DNA of 64,000 bases from DASXMR01 sp036495525 (GTDB lineage: Bacteria; Actinomycetota; Actinomycetes; Streptosporangiales; Streptosporangiaceae), in NCBI GenBank assembly GCA_036495525.1, contig DASXMR010000056.1, positions 7,333 through 71,332 on the forward strand. The letters are read 5' to 3'. The translations under genes were made by a program, and so were the position numbers. A model generated the notes under the pieces. The model searched no databases. It was not told the DNA's origin and saw nothing but the letters and a program-made list of their open reading frames with translations. Every line of letters starts with the position of its first letter. Positions within the stretch are counted from its first letter, which is position 1. Of this stretch, positions 26,151 through 34,482 are shown one piece after another.

Positions 26151-27124
26151 TCAGTTACGACGGCCGACGTTCGCGGTGAACTGCTCCGCTGCCTCGTTCA
26201 CCGCGGCGGACCGGATGGACTCGAACATGTCGAAGCCGTGGTGGGCGCCGGGCAGCTCGGCGTAACTGACCGGACTGGCTGACACCGCGCGTGCATGCTG
26301 CACGAAGGCGCGCGCGTCCGACGCGGCACCAGCATGTCCTTCTCGCCGTGCACCACCAGCATCGGCGGCATGTCGCCGGGCGGGACCAGGCCGCCGTAGT
26401 AGCCGTAGCGGCAGATCAGGCCAGCGATGCCCGTCTCCCCCTCGCACACCGCCTGGATCGCCAGGTACGCGCCGGCTGCGCTGCCGGTGACGAACAGCGT
26501 GCCAGGCTCGGCGCCATAGTCCGCGGCGTGCGCCCTCACCCAGGCGATCACCTCGCGCACGTCGGCCACCTGGTCGGCGAGTGTCACGTGCGGCTGCAGC
26601 CGGTAGTTCGCGCTCACGCAGACGAAGCCACGCCGGCTGGTCAGGTGCCGGATCAGCGGCCGCGCCTCGCGGGCCTTGCTGCCGGAGTAGAAGCCGCCAC
26701 CATGCAAGTGCAGCAGGACCGGCGCGCTGGCCTGGCTGGCCGGGCTGCCGCGGCGATGGTAGAGGTCAAGCGTCCGGCGCGGCCCGTCGCCGTAGGCTAG
26801 GCCGCGCACCCGGACCACGTCGAGCCGGCCGGGGAAGAACGGGGAACGCAGGATGCGGCCCCACGGCCGCCTCGGCCTGCCCTCATTGTCGAGCGCCGCG
26901 TGCGCGCGCAGCGCTCGGCTCACCAATACCACCAGGCCGGCCAGCGCGAGCAGCGCGACGGCGGCGCCTGCGACGCCGCCCGGTGAGCCGAGGTCACCGT
27001 CGACGAGCGCGAGCACAGTCGACGCGATCAGCAGGTACCCCGCGATGAACGGCAGGCCGCTCACGAGCAGAGCGGGAATTTCGGAGAATGATCGAAGACG
27101 GCGCGCCACCGGGTCAGCGCGCAC
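26151..27124 (-). pseudogene. Alpha/beta-hydrolase (esterase) with frameshift and lost nucleophile
   Basis: Esterase/lipase-like gene with three N-terminal hydrophobic segments followed by a hydrolase domain: oxyanion HGGGF, FVCVSANYRLQP, HGEKD (acid) and GAHHGFD (His). The nucleophile elbow reads GSAAG where relatives have GSSAG-type GxSxG, so the catalytic Ser is Ala. The frame breaks near 26320-26335: upstream sequence runs to HGEKDMLVP, and the C-terminal 55 residues (ARAFVQHARAVSASPVSYAELPGAHHGF) continue in another frame. Two independent defects suggest a decayed gene; the frameshift alone could be a sequencing error, the Ala could not restore activity. Confidence 0.75.
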
Positions 27125-27261
27125 GCGACTCCCCAGGTGAGCAGCGTCAGCGCAGGCACGATGAAGGCCACCCGGCCAGGTTGAACGGTACCTAGGGGCA
27201 GAACCAGCGGTCCTGGAAGGCCCGCCACGTGTGCCTTGTGGCCGCGCCTGACCTGCCGTAC

Positions 27262-28107
27262 TCAGTTAGTGCTGGCGTACCGACGGGCGAGCTGGCCGCG
27301 GATCGCCGTACGGATCTCCGCTTCGGCGCCCGAGAGATGCTCGATTGCCGCCGGTTCGGCAAGGCCTGGGATGCAGACGACTTCGCCCAGGTGCAGTGCG
27401 GCCAGGGAAGCGGTCACCACGTCGGGAGCGGGCATTCCGCCGCCCTCTGCCCTTGGAGTGTCGCCCTCGACCGGCCGGTCGCCCTGCGTCAGATGGAACT
27501 CGGTCGCGGTGATTCCCGGGCAGACGACCTGAACCCGCACCGGCGACCCTGGTCCAAGTTCGCCCGCGAGAATCCGGGAGAACGTCACGAGGTAGCTCTT
27601 GGTGGCCGCGTACACCGCTCGCCCCAACCCTTGAAGCGACGGCATGTCGCCCGAGAAGGCAAGCAGCGACGACACGTTGATGATCGCGCCCCGGCCGCGC
27701 TCCACCATGCCCGGCAGCGCTGCCCGGACTAGGGTCGTCGGCGCGGAGACGTTGACCGCGACCACCCGCGCCTGCAGCTGCGCATCAACCTCTGCGAACG
27801 GGCCGTAGCCGTTGATCCCGGCGTTGTTGACCAGCAATGTGACGTCGGGACTGGCGACCCGCTGCGCAACCTTGGCCACGTCGGCAGGAACTGCGAGGTC
27901 AGCGGTCAGCGCCTCGACCGCCACACTGTGCTCGCTGCGGAGCCGTTCCGCCAGCCGGACCAGCCGATGCGTGCGACGGGCGACCAGCACCAGGTCATAC
28001 CCGCCAGCGGCCAGGCGCGCCGCGTATTCGTCACCTATACCGGACGAGGCACCCGTCACCACCGCGGTGCCGGGACGACCGGAAACGGTGGCAGGCTCTG
28101 CGCTCAC
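27262..28107 (-). CDS. Short-chain dehydrogenase/reductase
   Basis: 281-residue classical SDR: TGASSGIG near residue 16, NNAG (LLVNNAGINGYG) near 92, catalytic Ser in NVSSLLAFSG and the Tyr-Lys pair in YAATKSYL. The start is set at GTG 28107 because GAGGAG lies 7 bp before it; the ATG at 28113 is too close. Divergent from the TetR gene at 28353 with a palindrome between them, so the SDR is a likely member of that regulon. The product may be a general carbonyl or alcohol reductase; substrate unknown. Confidence 0.87.
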   Translation of the reverse strand: MSAEPATVSGRPGTAVVTGASSGIGDEYAARLAAGGYDLVLVARRTHRLVRLAERLRSEHSVAVEALTADLAVPADVAKVAQRVASPDVTLLVNNAGINGYGPFAEVDAQLQARVVAVNVSAPTTLVRAALPGMVERGRGAIINVSSLLAFSGDMPSLQGLGRAVYAATKSYLVTFSRILAGELGPGSPVRVQVVCPGITATEFHLTQGDRPVEGDTPRAEGGGMPAPDVVTASLAALHLGEVVCIPGLAEPAAIEHLSGAEAEIRTAIRGQLARRYASTN

Positions 28108-28275
28108 CAGCATTCTCCTCAGCTTGCTCAGGCCAAAAACCAGGCGTTCACAATGCCCGGCTGGCAAAGTCCCTCGCCGTGGCGGATGCCGGCAATGACG
28201 GTGCCTGCGGAACCCGGCCAGGCACGGCGGGCGCACCGCGTACGGGTCACGATAATGCATCACGAGTCCCTGCGA

Positions 28276-28287
28276 TACGCTAGCGTA
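28276..28287. promoter_or_regulatory. Candidate TetR operator, divergent SDR / TetR-MFS
   Basis: Perfect 12-bp palindrome TACGCTAGCGTA in the 245-bp gap between the divergent SDR and TetR genes, 65 bp before the TetR start. Related half-sites (GTAGCG) recur at about 28301 and 28317. Confidence 0.45.
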
Positions 28288-28352
28288 GCGAAACTATCCA
28301 GTAGCGGAACGCTCTCGTAGCGCCATGCGCAGCGCACGCAAGGACGTGGAGC

Positions 28353-29015
28353 ATGACTCGAACCCGAAGAACCGGGGACACCCTGAAGGCGGCTCACGGC
28401 GGCCGCTCCCTGGACAGTTCACGGAACGTCGCCTTGCGGGAAGCCGCGCTGGCCGTGCTGGCCGAGATGGGCTACGACCGGCTGACCATGGACGCGGTGG
28501 CGGCACGGGCACGGGCGGGCAAGACCACGATCTACCGACGCTGGCAGAGCAAGGCAGAACTAGTCGTCGACGCACTCAACAGCCTCAAAGGCGAGCACGA
28601 CGTCCCGGATACCGGATCATTGCGCCAGGACCTGCACGCCATGGCATCGGACCTCATCAACGCGGAAAGCCACCTCGGTGCGCTGACGGTCGGCATGGTT
28701 AACGCGCTGGCTCATGACGCCGAGCTGCGGCGGGTGTTCCGGGAGAAATTCATCGCGCCGCGGATGGCCGGCTTCCGGACTGTCTTCGAACGGGCCGTAG
28801 CCCGCGGCGAAATGCCAGCGGGCCACGACCTCGATCTTCTGGCCCGGTTGTTTCCGGCGCTCGGCCTCCAGGAGCTGGTGATGTCCGGCAAGCTGCCCGA
28901 CACCCGGTCGGCCTTGCACATCATGGACGAGATCGTCTACCCGCTGGCCACCGCGTCCGCCGCCGAGACCCGCACTGCCCCGGACAACCTCTTCGAAGGA
29001 AGCCACAGTGAGTGA
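28353..29015 (+). CDS. TetR-family regulator of adjacent MFS exporter
   Basis: 220-residue TetR repressor: helix-turn-helix in LREAALAVLAEMGYDRLTMDAVAARARAGKTTIYRRWQSKAEL (about 27-70) and a C-terminal ligand domain of the TetR_C type seen in AcrR-like proteins. It overlaps the MFS gene by 8 bp, so both are made from one mRNA. The pair is a common drug-efflux switch; the ligand is unknown. AAGGA lies 8 bp before the ATG. Confidence 0.92.
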   Translation: MTRTRRTGDTLKAAHGGRSLDSSRNVALREAALAVLAEMGYDRLTMDAVAARARAGKTTIYRRWQSKAELVVDALNSLKGEHDVPDTGSLRQDLHAMASDLINAESHLGALTVGMVNALAHDAELRRVFREKFIAPRMAGFRTVFERAVARGEMPAGHDLDLLARLFPALGLQELVMSGKLPDTRSALHIMDEIVYPLATASAAETRTAPDNLFEGSHSE

Positions 29016-30630
29016 TGACAACGAGATCGGTGCCGGGCCCGGACGCGCCGTGACTGAGCCTGCCGATACTGGGCCCGACGCAACTTCTTCCCCGGCCGCG
29101 CCGGACCGCCGGTGGCTGATCCTCGGGGTGATCGCGCTTGCTCAGCTGATGATCGTGCTCGACGCGACAATCATGAACATCGCGCTGCCGAGCGCGCAAA
29201 GAGATCTGGGATTCTCCATCGTGGACCGCCAGTGGGTCGTCACCGCCTATGCGCTGGCGTTCGGCAGCTTGCTGCTGCTCGGCGGCAAGCTAGCGGACCT
29301 GCTGGGCCGGCGGGTGATGTTCATATCCGGCCTGATCGGGTTCGCCGTCGCCTCAGCGGTCGGCGGGGCGGCCGTGAACTTCGGCATGCTGGTCACCGCA
29401 CGAGCCGCTCAAGGCCTGTTCGGGGCAATGCTCGCCCCGGCGGCGTTGTCGCTTCTGGCTGTCACGTTCACCGATACCAATGAACGAGGCCGGGCCTTCG
29501 GTGTATTCGGCGCGGTCGCCGGCGCCGGCGGTGCGATCGGACTGCTGCTCGGCGGGCTGCTCACCGAGTACCTGGACTGGCGCTGGTGCCTGTACGTCAA
29601 CCTGATCTTCGCCGGCATCGCCGTCACCGGCGCCGTAACGCTGCTGCGCCGCCAGGCCCCGTCGTCGGCCAGGCCCAGGCTGGACCTGCCCGGCGCGGCA
29701 CTGGTCTCCGGCGGCATGTTCTGCATCGTCTACGGCTTCTCCAACGCCGCCCTGCACAACTGGCACACCCCCTCCACTTGGGGCTTCCTCGCCGCCGGAG
29801 TGATACTGCTGGCCGGATTCGTCTGGCGGCAGTACACCGCGCCCGAGCCGCTGCTACCGCCGCGGATCGTGGCTGACCGCACCCGCGGCGGCGCCTACCT
29901 GACCATGCTGCTCGGCGCGATCGGCCTGTTCGGCGTCTTCCTGTTCCTCAGCTATTACCTGCAGCAGACCCTGGGCTTCTCCCCGGTAATTTCCGGGGTG
30001 GCGTTCCTGCCAATGGTGGCCTGCCTCGTCCTGTCCTCCGCCACCGCAAACGTCATACTCATGCCGCGTGTCGGGCCCCGACCGCTTGCACCGACCGGAC
30101 TCCTGCTCGCCGCCATCGGCCTGGCCCTGCTGACGCGCATCGGTGTGCACAGCAGCTACGCAACTCACGTTCTGCCGTCGTTGCTGATCATCGGACTAGG
30201 CTTCGGCATGGTCTTCGCTCCGGTCTTCAACAGCGGGACATTCGGCGTTGCCCCGCAAGACACGGGCGTCGCCTCGGCCACTATTAACACCGGCCAGCAG
30301 CTCGGCGGCTCGATCGGCACGTCCCTGCTCAACACCATCTTCGCCAGCACCGTCACTAGCTACATCGCGGGCCACGTCAGGCCGGCCACGCTGGTCAACG
30401 GCCGGCCCAGCCCTCAGCTGACCGGCCTGGCCCAGATCCACGGCTACACCACCGCCTTCTGGTGGTCGGCTGCCATCCTGACCATCGCCGCGATCGCCGC
30501 CGTGATTCTGTTCCGCAACGGACCGCTGACCAACAATGGCGCAGCTCAGCCGGCCGACCTGGCCAGCGACACCGCGCCACCCGGCGGAGCCGCCCGAAAC
30601 CGGATCATCAGATCCGACCGCACGATGTAG
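29008..30630 (+). CDS. DHA2-family MFS drug exporter (14 membrane segments)
   Basis: 540-residue major facilitator of the EmrB/QacA type. The N-terminal LIVLDATIMNIALPSAQRDL is the DHA2 first-helix motif; motif A reads GGKLADLLGRR; a motif-C-like GAGGAIGLLLGG follows. About 14 hydrophobic segments span 30-500. The short N-terminal tail is acidic and the C-terminal tail hydrophilic. GTG start inside the TetR end. Likely a proton-coupled exporter of lipophilic drugs, controlled by the TetR gene in front of it. Confidence 0.93.
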   Translation: MSDDNEIGAGPGRAVTEPADTGPDATSSPAAPDRRWLILGVIALAQLMIVLDATIMNIALPSAQRDLGFSIVDRQWVVTAYALAFGSLLLLGGKLADLLGRRVMFISGLIGFAVASAVGGAAVNFGMLVTARAAQGLFGAMLAPAALSLLAVTFTDTNERGRAFGVFGAVAGAGGAIGLLLGGLLTEYLDWRWCLYVNLIFAGIAVTGAVTLLRRQAPSSARPRLDLPGAALVSGGMFCIVYGFSNAALHNWHTPSTWGFLAAGVILLAGFVWRQYTAPEPLLPPRIVADRTRGGAYLTMLLGAIGLFGVFLFLSYYLQQTLGFSPVISGVAFLPMVACLVLSSATANVILMPRVGPRPLAPTGLLLAAIGLALLTRIGVHSSYATHVLPSLLIIGLGFGMVFAPVFNSGTFGVAPQDTGVASATINTGQQLGGSIGTSLLNTIFASTVTSYIAGHVRPATLVNGRPSPQLTGLAQIHGYTTAFWWSAAILTIAAIAAVILFRNGPLTNNGAAQPADLASDTAPPGGAARNRIIRSDRTM

Positions 30631-31067
30631 GGAGCTGGCTGCTACCAGTGCTCTCCGCAGGCGTCCGCCGAAGATCGCGGAGAGATTCAGCAAAACGCGC
30701 AGCTCAGAGCACATGATGATCATGGTGGGGGCGGGGTGGGACTCGAACCCGCGACCGGCGGATTATGCGTCCAGCCCGGCAGCGACTCCTGTTAGGGCAA
30801 CTGACCTGGGCGGATATAGCTGCGGATCCGATCCTGCTCAGGCTGCGCTGGTGTACACCCACGGTCGCGGTTTCACCTAGGGCACCCTCGACCAGTGCGA
30901 GGCTCGGGATCTCAGTCGAGCGGTGCGCACGGCGGGTGTGAGCAGGGCAGCCAGCTGAGCGACGTCGTCCAGAGGTCCATGCCGAGGACGGCTTTTTCGC
31001 GGGCGGCCTGGCGCTCGGCGGAGATGGCGCGGTGGGTCAGCTTGGTGTACTCGGCGCGGGAGGGTGC
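30631..31067. other. Non-coding stretch with gene and tRNA remnants
   Basis: 437 bp with no intact gene. It holds the tRNA 3' half at 30726-30772. On the minus strand, between about 31064 and 30905, an Arg/Ala-rich open stretch (YTKLTHRAISAERQAAREKA, then after a frame change DDVAQLAALLTPAVRTARL) looks like the end of a broken gene I cannot name. Confidence 0.5.
30726..30772 (-). pseudogene. Displaced tRNA-Met(CAU) 3' half (possible attachment-site scar)
   Basis: About 47 bp matching the 3' half of the tRNA at 34288-34361: anticodon-loop CATAA, 3' anticodon stem TCCGC, a full T-arm (GCGGG TTCGAGT CCCAC) and a C-rich acceptor strand. The 5' half (acceptor, D-arm) is missing; homology stops at the anticodon stem. 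Same orientation as the intact gene, with several substitutions and a 1-bp length difference. Confidence 0.7.
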
Positions 31068-32426
31068 TCAGCTCACGCGACCCTTGTTCTGCGGGCCGGC
31101 CAAGCGGAACGACTGGCTCAGTTCGGGCCGGATCTGCGGCGCAGGCGGCGTGTGGCTAGCTGTTCGAGCGTAAGCGCGGAGGGGATCGGGAACGTCGGTC
31201 TCGAATACCTCGAGCCATTCGGCGGGGTCAGGGGATCCTTCGATAATCCGGAATCGTGCGGCTGAGTAGTACAAGCCTGTCAGCAGGACCTGGGCCTCCC
31301 AGGCCTGGCGCTCGGTGTCGCCGCCGCCGTTGGAGAGGATGACGTGGATGCCGGTGAGCGGGCTGTGCTTGCCTGGCTGGAGCCGGGTGCCGACGAGGGC
31401 GTAGGAGGCGCGCAGTGCCGGAGAGACCAGCTTGGCGCGCGGGTCGCTGAACAGGCCCGCGGGGTAGGCAGGCGAGCGCTCGGTGTCTGGCCAGGCAGTC
31501 GCGGGGTCGGGTGAGACGATGTCGTAGATCGTCGCGTAACGCGGGCTGTTGCGCCCGCCACCGGCGTCAGGATTCTCGAAGTGGACGTCGTTGGCCAGGT
31601 AACCGGGGACGGTCAGTGCCGCGGAGTAGACGTCGTACCAGTCAGCGAACTCATCCAGGCGTCTGGGGTCAGACGGGTTGGTCAGGACGAAGCGCACTCC
31701 GGTGCGGCCGCTCGGATGCATGGTGCGTTCAGTCTGCCGCGTTGTGGGTGCTAGCTGCTCCTGGGGGGGTCTGCTGCGCCAGCTGTGGATCTGCGCCAGG
31801 GTGGCGTCGGCCAGGGCCTGCCGTGCGGCGCCGAGGGGCAGGTCAGCGGTGTAGACGGGGGTGCCGGGCTGCTGGCGCCACGACCCGGCGAGGGGTCCGG
31901 CGTCGAGCCCGTCGAAGCCCAGCTGGTTCGCGAGTTCGAGCACGATCGATATGGCGGCCGGGTCGTCGCCGGCGACCGGGATCGCCGTACGCTCGCCGCC
32001 TCCGGGCTTGCCGAGCGTGGCCAGGCTCGCCGGACGGATGGTGTTGAACGCCTTGACCACCGAGTGTCCCAGCTGTGATTGCACCCACTGGCTTTCGGGC
32101 TGGCCGACGTCGATGGCGCCGATGTGCCCGTCCCGCAGTTCGGGGACATAGTTCGCAGCGTCGATGACGACAGTGTCGGCGGGCAGGCCGCTGAGCAGCC
32201 CTGCGGGAAGCGCGGGGATGCTGTTCTCGGGGATGGCGACGATCACGACGTCGGCGTTGCTGGCGACATCGGTGACGGGGACTGGGGAGGCGCCGGTCCG
32301 GGCGGCGATGCCGGTGAGTGTCTGGGGTCCGCGGGAGTTGGCGATCGTGACCTGGTGCCCGGCCCGAGTGAGTCGGCCGGCGAGCGTGGCGCCCATGTTG
32401 CCGGCGCCGATGATTCCGATGCGCAT
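31068..32426 (-). CDS. Fusion of NADPH:F420 reductase-like domain with an EthD-like ferredoxin-fold domain
   Basis: 452 residues from the ATG at 32426 (AGGAG 7 bp upstream); 45 earlier codons are upstream sequence. Residues 1 to about 215 form an F420-dependent NADP reductase-like domain: IGAGNMGATLA near residue 5 and the NADP-phosphate loop ANSRGP near 29. Residues 236-452 form a different unit with two ferredoxin-like repeats (GVRFVLTNPSDPRRLDEFADWY near 242; GIHVILSNGGGDTERQAWE near 360), resembling dimeric alpha-beta barrel proteins. The second unit begins with a Met at 236 (31721) but has no visible ribosome binding site, and no stop separates the parts, so it is probably a true fusion. 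A lost stop between two adjacent genes is the alternative. Confidence 0.78.
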   Translation of the reverse strand: MRIGIIGAGNMGATLAGRLTRAGHQVTIANSRGPQTLTGIAARTGASPVPVTDVASNADVVIVAIPENSIPALPAGLLSGLPADTVVIDAANYVPELRDGHIGAIDVGQPESQWVQSQLGHSVVKAFNTIRPASLATLGKPGGGERTAIPVAGDDPAAISIVLELANQLGFDGLDAGPLAGSWRQQPGTPVYTADLPLGAARQALADATLAQIHSWRSRPPQEQLAPTTRQTERTMHPSGRTGVRFVLTNPSDPRRLDEFADWYDVYSAALTVPGYLANDVHFENPDAGGGRNSPRYATIYDIVSPDPATAWPDTERSPAYPAGLFSDPRAKLVSPALRASYALVGTRLQPGKHSPLTGIHVILSNGGGDTERQAWEAQVLLTGLYYSAARFRIIEGSPDPAEWLEVFETDVPDPLRAYARTASHTPPAPQIRPELSQSFRLAGPQNKGRVS

Positions 32427-32511
32427 GCTGTTCTCCTGGTGGTAGATGCGGGCATTGGCGGCCGCGGTGTCAGAGGGCGGAGGCCAGGAGCGGCTCGCCA
32501 GCGAACTCGGA

Positions 32512-32943
32512 TTAGGGCGGGAACAGGTCACGCAGCGACGGCCGGTCGCTGTGCAAGTCACAAAGCTCGATGAGGGTACCGGCGGGTCCCCGGTTCAGCA
32601 GCGGCGTGGTGCCGGCCGTGGCGTAGGAGCGGTAGCCGAGCGCGTCGAGCCGTCGCGCCTCGGCGGCCAGATCCTCAACCCAGTAGCCGATGTGGTGCAC
32701 GCCGCCGCCCTCCGGGATGTCCAGCGGGGTGCCGGGGATGGCCTGCCAGACCTCGACCGCAAATGGCCCGCCGACGGAGAAGGCGACATGGCAGTCCACC
32801 TCGTAGGGTCGGCCGGCCGCGTCGGCGAGGGTCAGTGCCCGCAGCCTGGCCGGGCGCCAGCGCAGCCGGAATACCTCGCCGAGTTCCTCCTGGCCGGCCG
32901 GCAGGTCAGGGACTGCTATGCCGATGTGCCAGATGCTGATCAT
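32512..32943 (-). CDS. Glyoxalase/VOC superfamily protein
   Basis: 143-residue vicinal-oxygen-chelate protein with the two half-repeats of the fold: N-terminal WHIGIAVPDLPAGQEELGEVF with metal-ligand candidate His5, and C-terminal VHHIGYWVEDLAAEARRLDALGY ending in a TLIELCDL strand that supplies the Glu ligand. The start at 32943 has GGAGG about 9 bp upstream. Divergent from the TetR gene at 33032, with paired palindromes between. Relatives act as lyases, isomerases or resistance proteins; the substrate is unknown. Confidence 0.85.
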   Translation of the reverse strand: MISIWHIGIAVPDLPAGQEELGEVFRLRWRPARLRALTLADAAGRPYEVDCHVAFSVGGPFAVEVWQAIPGTPLDIPEGGGVHHIGYWVEDLAAEARRLDALGYRSYATAGTTPLLNRGPAGTLIELCDLHSDRPSLRDLFPP

Positions 32944-32961
32944 TGATGACGCCCTCCTATC

Positions 32962-33010
32962 CGGACACCGTGTCCGATTCGACGCTAGCAATATCCGGGC
33001 ACTGTGTCCA
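32962..33010. promoter_or_regulatory. Paired operators, VOC / TetR divergent genes
   Basis: Two related 15-bp palindromes: CGGACACCGTGTCCG (32962-32976, perfect around a central C) and CGGGCACTGTGTCCA (32996-33010, imperfect), 34 bp centre to centre. They lie between the divergent VOC and TetR starts and are the likely binding sites of that TetR. A TACGCT at 33020-33025, 6 bp before the TetR GTG, suggests a leaderless transcript. Confidence 0.65.
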
Positions 33011-33031
33011 CTTATCCGGTACGCTGATCCC

Positions 33032-33589
33032 GTGACCTCCCCCGACCCCAGGATGATGCGCGCCGACGCGCAGCGGAACTACGACGCGGTCCTCGCCGCA
33101 GCCAGGACCGTCTTCGCGCAGGCGGGAACCGACGCGCCCATGGAAGACGTCGCCCGGGCCGCCGGAGTCGGGCGGGGAACCCTTTACCGGCGCTTCCCGA
33201 CCCGCGAGCATCTGTTCGCTGCGATTCTGCAAGAGCGGGTGGACGAGCTCGACGCGTCCGCGCAGCGCGCGCTGGAAGCCCCGGATGTGTGGCGGGCGCT
33301 GAGCGAGTGGCTGGAGCTCTATGATCGGTGCGCGACCGGGTACCGGGGCATGAGCGCCAGGGTCGGGGAATCGCTGAGCGACGACAGCTCGGCCGTGGGT
33401 ACCCTGTGCGGGCCGATGAAAGACAGCTTCGCCCGGCTGTTTGAGCGAGCCCGGCAGGAGGTCCCGCTCCGCCCGGACCTGACCCCGACTCAGCTGCTGT
33501 CGATGGTCAGTGCCCTGCCCAAGGACACCCGCACGGGCCAGACACCAGAGCCCTGCCTGCGCCTCGTCCTGGACGGCCTGCACGGGTAA
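33032..33589 (+). CDS. TetR-family regulator
   Basis: 185-residue TetR protein from GTG 33032; 38 upstream codons in the same frame run across the operators and the VOC start, so they are not part of it. Helix-turn-helix: YDAVLAAARTVFAQAGTDAPMEDVARAAGVGRGTLYRRFPTREHLF (about 14-60). The C-terminal half is a ligand domain of unknown specificity. It probably represses itself and the divergent VOC gene. Confidence 0.9.
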   Translation: MTSPDPRMMRADAQRNYDAVLAAARTVFAQAGTDAPMEDVARAAGVGRGTLYRRFPTREHLFAAILQERVDELDASAQRALEAPDVWRALSEWLELYDRCATGYRGMSARVGESLSDDSSAVGTLCGPMKDSFARLFERARQEVPLRPDLTPTQLLSMVSALPKDTRTGQTPEPCLRLVLDGLHG

Positions 33590-33769
33590 AGGCCCGGGTT
33601 CCTTCGAGCTCCGGTGGGAGAAAGCTGAATATCGCACTGGCGGTCATGCATATCTCTCTCGGCCTGTGCGTGACCGCCCATTCGGCGGCCGGCGTACTGT
33701 CTGACCGCGCCGGGCGGACTGGCGCCTCGGCCTCGCCACCGTGACCGCCGCCCCGGCGTCGACCGGCGC

Positions 33770-34172
33770 TGCGCGTTCCAACCGCTTCCACTTACGGTCA
33801 CGCGGCCGCCGTGCAGCCGGGTCGATCAGATTCAGCCGCACTAACGGCCGGTAGGCGGCTGACTCCGACACCGGGCCCACCTCCCGCCTGGCCAGCTCGA
33901 ACACCAGCCGGCGCGGACCCACGACGGATGAGCCAGCCGCAGCTCGGCCAGCGTCACCTCCACCGCCGCGGTCATCTGATGCGGACACGACCGCGGCCGG
34001 TGCGACCGGTCCGCCAGCCCCTCCAGCCCGCGCGCCTCATACCGGGCCAGCCACGCATGCACCGTTTGCGCGCCACCCCGACCCGGGCCGCCACATCCGT
34101 CACCGTCTCACCATCGGCGATCACCGCCCGGACGGCCTCATACCGCTGCTCAACCACAGACAACTCCCTCAT
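33770..34172 (-). mobile_element. IS481-family transposase remnant
   Basis: N-terminal part of an IS481-type transposase in at least three frames. Piece one starts at 34172 (MRELSVVEQRYEAVRAVIAD, then DVAARVGVARK, a helix-turn-helix). A frame change leads to AWLARYEARGLEGLADRSHRP, and a further one to RRLVFELARR and RPLVRLNLIDP, ending near RDRKWKRLERA. The DDE catalytic domain that should follow is gone. The remaining downstream sequence to 33590 shows no recognisable gene. The element is dead and its left end is lost. Confidence 0.82.
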
Positions 34173-34186
34173 GAACCGGGAGTGTC

Positions 34187-34270
34187 ACCCATCAGCCGAA
34201 GCAGGCGTAACCCATCAGCCGGAACACTGGCACCCATCAGCCGAAGCCCAGATGGGAGGCATCAGCCGGA
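34187..34270 (-). repeat. Four iterated CGGCTGATG sites upstream of transposase remnant
   Basis: On the minus strand CGGCTGAT occurs four times, plus-strand ATCAGCCG at 34191, 34214, 34236 and 34261, at 22-25 bp spacing; three copies are preceded by ACCC. They lie between the transposase start and the tRNA, and are probably subterminal transposase-binding repeats of the IS end. Confidence 0.6.
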
Positions 34271-34287
34271 GTAATACATTCAGTGAG

Positions 34288-34361
34288 TGGGGCGGGTGGG
34301 GCTCGAACCCACGACCGGCGGATTATGAGTCCGCTGCTCTGACCGGCTGAGCTACCGCCCC
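34288..34361 (-). tRNA. tRNA-Met (CAU anticodon)
   Basis: 74-nt cloverleaf read on the minus strand: acceptor GGGGCGG pairs perfectly with CCGCCCC, D-arm GCTC/GAGC, anticodon stem GCGGA/TCCGC with loop CTCATAA (anticodon CAU), T-arm GTGGG TTCGAGC CCCAC, discriminator A. CCA is not encoded. Elongator methionine is likely; an isoleucine tRNA with a modified CAU anticodon is not excluded by eye. Confidence 0.93.
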
Positions 34362-34482
34362 TGGTTACGTGGCGCCGGCCGACTGCTGATAGCCGCGCGG
34401 CTGCCTGGCCTTGTGAACCCGCTGACCTAGGCTAGCGCGGACTGGCAGCGCCAGCCACGACGCCTGGCTGGTGCCAGTTACC

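Noticed and set aside
30726..30800. Second complete tRNA gene
   Set aside because: The 5' half (acceptor and D-arm) is absent and the 5' anticodon stem does not pair fully.
30773..34287. Active integrative element or prophage
   Set aside because: No integrase, excisionase, replication or phage structural gene is seen; only the repeat layout suggests past integration.
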